Part shown: positions 22,045 through 27,475 of the stretch, in pieces
How the letters are laid out: the number at the start of each line of letters is the position of its first letter
Numbering within the stretch: position 1 is the first letter of the stretch
NCBI GenBank assembly: GCA_900752545.1
Contig: CAADVS010000048.1
Span: 1 to 27,475, forward strand
Length of the DNA stretch: 27,475 bases
From: an uncultured Collinsella sp.
GTDB taxonomy: Bacteria > Actinomycetota > Coriobacteriia > Coriobacteriales > Coriobacteriaceae
Reading direction: 5' to 3'
Notes under the pieces: generated by a model
The model's input: only the letters and a program-made list of their open reading frames with translations
What the model was told of the DNA's origin: nothing
The model's database searches: none
Made by a program: the position numbers and the translations under genes

Positions 22045-24915
22045 TCACGCTCCCTGTGCGGCAAGCGCCGCGGTCAGGACGATACCGGCGATCTTGGCGG
22101 CCGTGACGTCATGCTTGTCGAAATCCTCCAAGGCCACCGAGATGGCGACCGTGGGTGAATCGTAAGGTGCAAAGCCAACAAACATCGAGTTGACGTTGGT
22201 GCCGCCGGTCTCGGCCGAGCCGGTCTTGCCGGCGACCTTGACGCCGGGGATCTGGGCATCGGTGCCGGTGCCGGATTGGACGACGGCAAGCATGGCCTGC
22301 TTGACCTGGTCGGCCGTGGCGGAGCTGACGGCCTGACCCAGCGAGCGGGACTGCGTGGTCTTGACCACGGTTCCGTCCGGGGCGAGTACCTGGGCTACAA
22401 AGTACGGGTCCATGACCACACCACTGTTAGCGATGGCGGCGGCAATCACGGCGTTTTGCATGACGGTGGTCTGCGGGCCGGGCGTGTGGTCCATGCCGAC
22501 AGGCTGGCCGGCACCGGCCCAGGCGGTCTCCCACTCGGTCATGAGCGACGGGTCGGCCATGATGGAGGCCGCGGAGGTCAGGTCCTGGCCGAGCTTTTGA
22601 CCGTAGCCAAAGGCGTTGGCAAACTGCACGAGCGTGTTTGCGCCAACTTCGTTTGCCACCTGGCCAAAGACGACGTTGGAGGACACGGCAAAGGCCTGCT
22701 GCAGGCTGATGGTGCCGTAGCTCTCGTTGGCATCGTTGGTGACCGGTGCGTTGCCGATGTCCATGGAGCCGGGCGCCTGGTAGGTGCTGGTCAGGCTGGC
22801 GGTGCCGGTCTCGAGTGCCGCGGAAAGCGTAACGACCTTAAACGTGGAGCCCGGCGTGTACAGCGCGTCCATGGCGCGATTGTACATGGAACCGTCCTCG
22901 CCGCCGCCCGTCTGCAGCAGGGCATCGATGTTGGTGTTGTCGTAGGTGGGCGAGCTGGCACATGCGAGCACCGCGCCGGTACGCGGGTCGATGACCACTA
23001 CGGCGCCCTTAAAGCCCTTGAGCGCCTGCTCGGCCGCCGTCTGGATGCGCGAGTCGATGGTGAGCTTGGCGGTGTTGCCCGGCTGGGTCTGGCCCGCGAG
23101 CGACGCGATGGCGTTGTTCCAGCTGGAGTAGTCCTTAGAACCGGTGAGTGTGTCGTTCATGACGCTCTCGATGGCGGTGGTGCCATACTGCTGGCTCACG
23201 TAGCCAACCACGTGAGCGGCCATGTTTCCGTTGGGGTAGGAGCGTACGTAGGTGCCGTCCTCCTGCTGCAGCGACTCGGCCAGCGTCACGCCGTCGGACG
23301 TGATGATGGAGCCGCGCTGGATGTACTTGGAGCGGGCGATGGTGTGGTTGTTGGTCGGCATGTCCTGATAGTCCTTGGCCTTGATGACCTGGACATAGGT
23401 GAGGTTGCCGATAAGGATGGCGAACAGCGCCGTAAAGGCGAGCACCGCGCGGGTCAGTCGATTGGCGAGCGCCACGCGGCCGAGCACGCCGGATTCGGGC
23501 GTGTCGAGCAGGCGACGGCGCATGCGCGAGCCAGCGGAGTGGCTGCCGCGGTTGTACGAAGACGAAGTGGCGAAGCGCGTGCCGGCCGGGGAGGCCGCCG
23601 AGGCGACCTGGTCGTCGGTGATGGCGGCCATGGTGCCGGTGCCGGTGAGCTCGGCCTCGCGACCGGTCGCCTCGTCACCGGCGCGCAGCAGGAGCGCGAC
23701 GATGATAAAGCTCGCCAGCAGCGAGGAGCCGCCCTGGCTCATAAAGGGCAAGGTGACGCCGGTCAGCGGGATCAGGCGGGTAACGCCGCCAACGATCAAG
23801 AAGGCCTGGAAGCTGATGGCGGCCGTAAGGCCCGTGGCGCTAAAGGCGGCGAGGTCGGATTTAGCGCGGGCAGCCGTGGTGAGGCCACGCACGGCAAAGA
23901 GCATAAACAGGATGAGCACGGCGCCGCCGCCCAAAAGACCCATCTCCTCGCCGATGGCCGAGAAGATAAAGTCGGACTCGACGACGGGGATGTTGTTGGC
24001 CATCCCGTTGCCGATGCCAACGCCGACCAGACCGCCGTCGGCAAGCGAGAAGAGCGACTGGACGATCTGGTAGCCCTGGCCCTGGGCGTCCTTAAACGGA
24101 TCGACCCAAACCTGGAAACGCACCTGAACGTGCGACAGGAACTTGTAGGCGCCCACGGCTCCAACGGCTAAGAGCGCAAGGCCGATAACGACATACGAAA
24201 AGCGCCCCGTGGCAACGTAGAGCATCAGCAAGAAGATGGTGTAGAACAGCACGGCCGAACCCAGGTCGCGTTCGAAGACGACGACGAGCAGGCACACACC
24301 CCACACGGCAAACAGCGGCAGCAGCAGTCGCAGGCGAGGGATCTTAAAGCCCAGGATCTTGCGGTTGGAGATGGAGAGTAGCTCGCGGTTCTCGGCCAGG
24401 TACCCGGCCAGGAACAGCACGATAAAGACCTTGGCGAACTCGCCAGGCTGGATGGTAAAGCCCGCGATGCGAATCCACAGCTTGGAGCCCGAGATCGTGG
24501 TGCCGATAAAGATAGGCAGCATCAGCAGAATGATGCCGATGATGCCAAAGGTGTACTTGTAGCGCATGACCACGTCGAGGTTTTTGACTAGTGCAAGCGT
24601 TCCCACCATGAGCGCCACCGAGACAAACAGGATGATGAGCTGTGAGATGGCGAGAGCGGGGGCGAGACGCGTCACGAACGTGATGCCGATGCCCGAAAGT
24701 ATAAATACGATGGGCAGGATGGCGGGGTCGGCACCGGGCGCCAAGATGCGCACGGCAATGTGGGCCGCGGCAAAGGCGGCAAAGAGGCCGATCGGTACGG
24801 CGAGCGTCTCAAAGGAGATGGCAGCGCCCGCGGTGAGGACGTACATCGCATACAGCAGGATGACGGGGAACGCCGAGGCGATGAGCAAGAGCAGCTCGGT
24901 GTTGCGGCGACTCAT
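22045..24915 (-). CDS. Fused SEDS glycosyltransferase (RodA/FtsW) and class B penicillin-binding protein
   Basis: One 956-aa protein carries both enzymes that build and cross-link septal or lateral peptidoglycan, usually encoded by adjacent rodA and pbpA. Residues about 1-420 are a multi-pass SEDS protein with GSKLWIRIAGFTIQPGEFAKV, WVDPFKDAQGQGYQIVQSLFSLADGG and VVESDFIFSAIGEEMG, which holds the catalytic Asp. A disordered Ala/Thr/Ser/Arg linker (about 425-475) leads to another membrane helix and a class B PBP with RGSIITSDG, active-site STFK, SSN and KTGS motifs. The ATG at 24915 follows AAGGGAG; a GTG at 24924 is less well placed. It lies 16 bases after the PP2C gene and 132 bases before pknB. 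No frameshift or stop is needed to read the fusion. Confidence 0.95.
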   Translation of the reverse strand: MSRRNTELLLLIASAFPVILLYAMYVLTAGAAISFETLAVPIGLFAAFAAAHIAVRILAPGADPAILPIVFILSGIGITFVTRLAPALAISQLIILFVSVALMVGTLALVKNLDVVMRYKYTFGIIGIILLMLPIFIGTTISGSKLWIRIAGFTIQPGEFAKVFIVLFLAGYLAENRELLSISNRKILGFKIPRLRLLLPLFAVWGVCLLVVVFERDLGSAVLFYTIFLLMLYVATGRFSYVVIGLALLAVGAVGAYKFLSHVQVRFQVWVDPFKDAQGQGYQIVQSLFSLADGGLVGVGIGNGMANNIPVVESDFIFSAIGEEMGLLGGGAVLILFMLFAVRGLTTAARAKSDLAAFSATGLTAAISFQAFLIVGGVTRLIPLTGVTLPFMSQGGSSLLASFIIVALLLRAGDEATGREAELTGTGTMAAITDDQVASAASPAGTRFATSSSYNRGSHSAGSRMRRRLLDTPESGVLGRVALANRLTRAVLAFTALFAILIGNLTYVQVIKAKDYQDMPTNNHTIARSKYIQRGSIITSDGVTLAESLQQEDGTYVRSYPNGNMAAHVVGYVSQQYGTTAIESVMNDTLTGSKDYSSWNNAIASLAGQTQPGNTAKLTIDSRIQTAAEQALKGFKGAVVVIDPRTGAVLACASSPTYDNTNIDALLQTGGGEDGSMYNRAMDALYTPGSTFKVVTLSAALETGTASLTSTYQAPGSMDIGNAPVTNDANESYGTISLQQAFAVSSNVVFGQVANEVGANTLVQFANAFGYGQKLGQDLTSAASIMADPSLMTEWETAWAGAGQPVGMDHTPGPQTTVMQNAVIAAAIANSGVVMDPYFVAQVLAPDGTVVKTTQSRSLGQAVSSATADQVKQAMLAVVQSGTGTDAQIPGVKVAGKTGSAETGGTNVNSMFVGFAPYDSPTVAISVALEDFDKHDVTAAKIAGIVLTAALAAQGA

Positions 24916-24931
24916 AAGCGGCACTCCCTTT

Positions 24932-26731
24932 CTAATTCTTATCGGAGGCTTCGGCCTCGGCGGACTGTTCGGCGGTTTTCTCGGAATCTGATTCGGAGGT
25001 CGATCCCTGATTGGTGTTGTCGCGAATCGTTTGCGCGTCGATCACCTGGCGGGTCTGCTCCTCGTCGATCTGGTGGCGGTACTTGGATATCGTGTCCTGC
25101 GCATCGTCGACACTTGTTTGCGGAATGCCCGCCTTGAGGCGGTTTTGCGTGTCTTCGGGCAGGTCGGACAGCTTGATGCTGGTTTCGCTTTCGAGCCAGT
25201 GGAGCTTGAGTCCGAGTGGCTTGCCGGGCAGGCCGCGCCAGACGGCGACATTGCCCTGGTAGGTACCCAGGTAGTACGAGCCGGTGACACCCGTGTAGGC
25301 CCAGATGCCAGCTGCCAGCACAAAGACGAGGGCCAGGATGGCGGCGATAGTAACGTTGCGGCGACGCACGCGTTGCGCCTCGCGCATGACGCCATCGTCA
25401 ACCAGGTCAACGACTACTACGGTCACGTTGTCGTGGCCGCCGGCGGCAAGCGCCGCGTCCACTAGGTTGTCGACGCAGATTTGCGCGGTTGAGGACTGCG
25501 TGGCGATGTTCTCGATATCGCTATCGGGAATCATGCTCGAAAGGCCGTCGGAGCACAGGATCAGGCGGTCGCCTTCCTCGATATGCAGAGTGAAGTGGTC
25601 GGCATACATGGCGGGGTCCGAGCCCAGTGCGCGGGTGATGACCGAACGGTTGGGGTGGACGCGAGCCTCGTCTGCCGTGATCTCGCCGGCGTCCACGAGC
25701 TCCTCCACGTAGGAGTGGTCGCGGGTCACGCGGATGAGCGTGCCCTCGTGGAGCAGGTAGGCGCGCGAGTCGCCCACGTGGGCGATGGCGAGCGTATCGT
25801 TTTCGATATAGGCGCAGGTGGCTGTGCAGCCCATGCCGGGCTTGCCCAGGCCGTTCAGGGCCGCCTCGATTACGGCGGCGTTGGCTGCCTCGACGGCTGC
25901 GGCCAGGCGTGCTGCGTCGGCGGACTGTGGGGCCGTCTTGGCTATAGTCTCGACAGCGATAGAAGAGGCTACCTCGCCGGCGGCGTGACCACCCATGCCG
26001 TCGCATACGCAAAAGAGCGGCGACTGCACCAGGTAGGAATCCTCATTGTGCGGGCGCACACAGCCAACGTCGGAGCGGGCGCCCCACATGAGTTGCGTGG
26101 TGGTACCGGCATCATAGGTCGAGTCGGTCTCGATGCGCTCCTCGGTCAGGGGCTCAAAGCTCATGGTCGAGCCGGGGTCTTTGAGCTTGGCCTCAACGGC
26201 AGCAACGTCGATCTCGGCGGTGTCACCGGGAGAGACGGTGTCGGTCTCGGCGTTTGATTCGGAATTGTCGGTGTCCGGGGAGTCGGGCTCCTCGGACACG
26301 CGGGCGGTCGACTCGTCGTCTTGCGGGCTGACGTCTATAGGCTCGGGCGCCGGCGTAGACGCGGGCGCAACCTCGGATGCCGGGGCTATGGGAAACGCCG
26401 GCGCGGCGGGCTTGGGTGCCGCAAACACCGCAGCGCTCTCGTTGATTGCCGCGGCGACGGGCTCTGCAAAGTGAGCCGGCGCCGGGGTTGCTTCGGGCGC
26501 TGTGGGCTGTTCCGCAGCATGTGCGCCGATGGGCACCGCTACGGCATCCGCTTCGTCCTCGTTATCGGCGAGATCCGAAATATCATGCGTTACATGCGAA
26601 AGAGGCAGGGAGAACACGGTGTCCTCGGGCTCCACGGGTGTGGAGTCAGCCGGAGCGGCGTGGGCCGGTGCAGCTGCGGCGGCAGCCGGTGCCTCGGTCA
26701 TGGTTGCGGACTTGTTCTCCTCGTCGATCAT
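24932..26731 (-). CDS. pstP: PP2C-type Ser/Thr phosphatase with long disordered N-terminus
   Basis: This is the phosphatase partner of the PknB-type kinase. The 599-aa protein begins with about 210 residues rich in Ala, Pro, Glu, Asp and Ser, unlike the actinobacterial norm where the catalytic domain starts near residue 1. The PP2C domain follows (about 215-445) with metal-binding DVGCVRPHNEDS, CDGMGGHAAGEVAS, HVGDSRAYL, LCSDGLSSM and GGHDNVTVV. A basic stretch (RRRN) and one membrane helix (AAILALVFVLAAGIWAYTGV) precede an outer domain of about 120 residues ending in an acidic tail. The start ATG overlaps the fhaB stop (ATGA), so translation is coupled. Confidence 0.95.
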   Translation of the reverse strand: MIDEENKSATMTEAPAAAAAAPAHAAPADSTPVEPEDTVFSLPLSHVTHDISDLADNEDEADAVAVPIGAHAAEQPTAPEATPAPAHFAEPVAAAINESAAVFAAPKPAAPAFPIAPASEVAPASTPAPEPIDVSPQDDESTARVSEEPDSPDTDNSESNAETDTVSPGDTAEIDVAAVEAKLKDPGSTMSFEPLTEERIETDSTYDAGTTTQLMWGARSDVGCVRPHNEDSYLVQSPLFCVCDGMGGHAAGEVASSIAVETIAKTAPQSADAARLAAAVEAANAAVIEAALNGLGKPGMGCTATCAYIENDTLAIAHVGDSRAYLLHEGTLIRVTRDHSYVEELVDAGEITADEARVHPNRSVITRALGSDPAMYADHFTLHIEEGDRLILCSDGLSSMIPDSDIENIATQSSTAQICVDNLVDAALAAGGHDNVTVVVVDLVDDGVMREAQRVRRRNVTIAAILALVFVLAAGIWAYTGVTGSYYLGTYQGNVAVWRGLPGKPLGLKLHWLESETSIKLSDLPEDTQNRLKAGIPQTSVDDAQDTISKYRHQIDEEQTRQVIDAQTIRDNTNQGSTSESDSEKTAEQSAEAEASDKN

Positions 26732-27144
26732 CGACGGTTCACCTTCATGACCACGTCGCCAATCTGGACTTCGTCGCCCTCACGTAGCGTTGCGGGCTCC
26801 ACGAGCTGGCGGCCGTTGACGAGCGTGCCGTTAAGTGAGTTGAGGTCCTCGATGATGAGCGCCGGGCCCTGCAGCGAAAAGCGCGCGTGCGAGGCCGAAA
26901 CGAACGGTTCGTTGATGCAGATGTCCGAAGATGGCGAGCGACCGACGATGACGGGGCCGAGCATGTCTACGTGAATGCCGCGGATACCGCGCGGACCCTT
27001 GTCCACATCGATCGTCCAGATAGCCGAGTCGCGGCGCTGTCCACGCACAAGTCCCACGCCGGTCTTCATGACGGCGAACAAGAAGATATAGAGCAGGGCG
27101 ACCAGGACGATGCGGCCTGCAAAAAGGACGATATCGATGTTCAT
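26728..27144 (-). CDS. fhaB: FhaB-like FHA-domain membrane protein
   Basis: The 138-aa protein has an N-terminal membrane helix (IVLFAGRIVLVALLYIFLFAVM), then a forkhead-associated domain (about 60-138) with VIVGRSPSSDICINEPFVSASHARF and LNSLNGTLVNGRQL. The Arg, Ser, His and Asn residues expected to bind phosphothreonine are present. FHA proteins next to PknB read kinase-modified wall proteins. In other actinobacteria FhaB (FipA) helps division. The ATG follows GGGGA on the minus strand. It overlaps the PP2C start by four bases. Confidence 0.92.
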   Translation of the reverse strand: MNIDIVLFAGRIVLVALLYIFLFAVMKTGVGLVRGQRRDSAIWTIDVDKGPRGIRGIHVDMLGPVIVGRSPSSDICINEPFVSASHARFSLQGPALIIEDLNSLNGTLVNGRQLVEPATLREGDEVQIGDVVMKVNRR

Positions 27145-27150
27145 AAGCGA

Positions 27151-27475
27151 CTATCCCCTAAATTCAAAGGTGCTCAGGCCAAACGTCAGCAGATCGCCGT
27201 TGCGCAGCGGGCAGCGCGTAATGCGGCGGTTGTTGACGAGCGTGCCGTTGGTGGAATTGAGGTCCTCGATCGACCAATCCGAGCCCGTAAAGGTGAGCTG
27301 GGCGTGGCGGCGCGACACGTTGGGGTCGCGCAGGGCAATGTCGGAAACTGAGCGCTCGCGACCGATGGTCACCTGTGCGGAGGTGATGCTATGGCTCTCG
27401 CCGCTCACGACGTCGACGAGCTGGGCGAGCGGGCGCTGCGGGGCGCGAGTGCTCGCCATGTTGGAGGCGATGCCG
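27151..27475 (-). CDS. fhaA: FHA-domain protein, FhaA-like, partial at the right edge
   Basis: Only the C-terminal part is in the window; the frame stays open to the edge (GIASNMASTRAPQRPLAQLVD...). The last 90 residues form an FHA domain with VTIGRERSVSDIALRDPNVSRRHAQL and LNSTNGTLVNNRRI, showing the phosphothreonine-binding Arg, Ser, Arg, His and Asn. Actinobacterial FhaA normally has an N-terminal DUF3662 domain, a linker and this FHA. An ATG at 27459 exists, but no good ribosome site is visible and the open upstream frame favours a longer gene. It ends in TAG 6 bases before fhaB begins. Confidence 0.82.
   Translation of the reverse strand, partial: GIASNMASTRAPQRPLAQLVDVVSGESHSITSAQVTIGRERSVSDIALRDPNVSRRHAQLTFTGSDWSIEDLNSTNGTLVNNRRITRCPLRNGDLLTFGLSTFEFRG

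Noticed and set aside
1..27475. CRISPR array, prophage or insertion sequence
   Set aside because: No regularly spaced repeat-spacer pattern, transposase, integrase or phage structural gene is seen in the window.

Overview
The window looks like a high-GC, Gram-positive gut actinobacterium of the class Coriobacteriia, most likely Collinsella or a close relative. This rests on the GC-rich third-position coding style, the fhaA-fhaB-PP2C-rodA/pbpA-pknB cell-envelope cluster in actinobacterial order (here with the SEDS protein and the PBP fused), a mannose-family PTS with DUF956, TAG as the commonest stop codon, and many short palindromic elements between genes. The genus is an inference from gene content; no database was searched.

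Layout. 1-54 is a terminator of an upstream gene. 338-2638 is an aconitase-superfamily hydratase. A low-GC, membrane-anchored hypothetical protein (2802-3449, minus) is flanked by a 27-bp direct repeat. 3450-4256 is a long non-coding stretch with four tandem 9-bp repeats, an orphan terminator and three stacked inverted repeats, leading into clpB (4257-6884) and a small Pro/Ala-rich ORF (7016-7210). An operator-dense promoter drives an AAA/DUF4143 ATPase (7455-8807). A membrane protein with a long acidic cytoplasmic tail follows (8881-10377, minus). 10611-12344 (minus) holds a TetR regulator and a DUF5692 membrane protein interrupted by one in-frame TAG. The divergent gene is a 925-aa Fe-S/FAD oxidoreductase (12534-15311) followed by hypA (15345-15773). 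Two tandem TTGAC-N5-GTCAA palindromes sit in the divergent promoter. 15857-16178 is a palindrome-rich control region upstream of a mannose-type PTS operon (EIIAB, EIIC, EIID; 16179-18942) and a DUF956 gene (19063-19461). A tRNA-Arg(CCU) gene (19597-19672) is followed by an inverted fragment of itself and a direct duplication of its 3' end plus terminator. From 19951 to the right edge, all minus strand, is the cell-wall signalling cluster: PASTA kinase, SEDS-PBP fusion, PP2C phosphatase, FhaB and the end of FhaA.

How the genes work together. The right-hand cluster joins peptidoglycan polymerisation and cross-linking (one polypeptide) to a Ser/Thr kinase, its phosphatase and two phosphothreonine readers. 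The TetR, DUF5692 and oxidoreductase genes look like one small regulon sharing paired operators. The PTS genes form a sugar uptake operon with its own control region. The most unusual items are the SEDS-PBP fusion, the amber-interrupted DUF5692 gene in the TetR/oxidoreductase locus, the tRNA-Arg inverted and direct partial copies, and the collection of intergenic palindromes.
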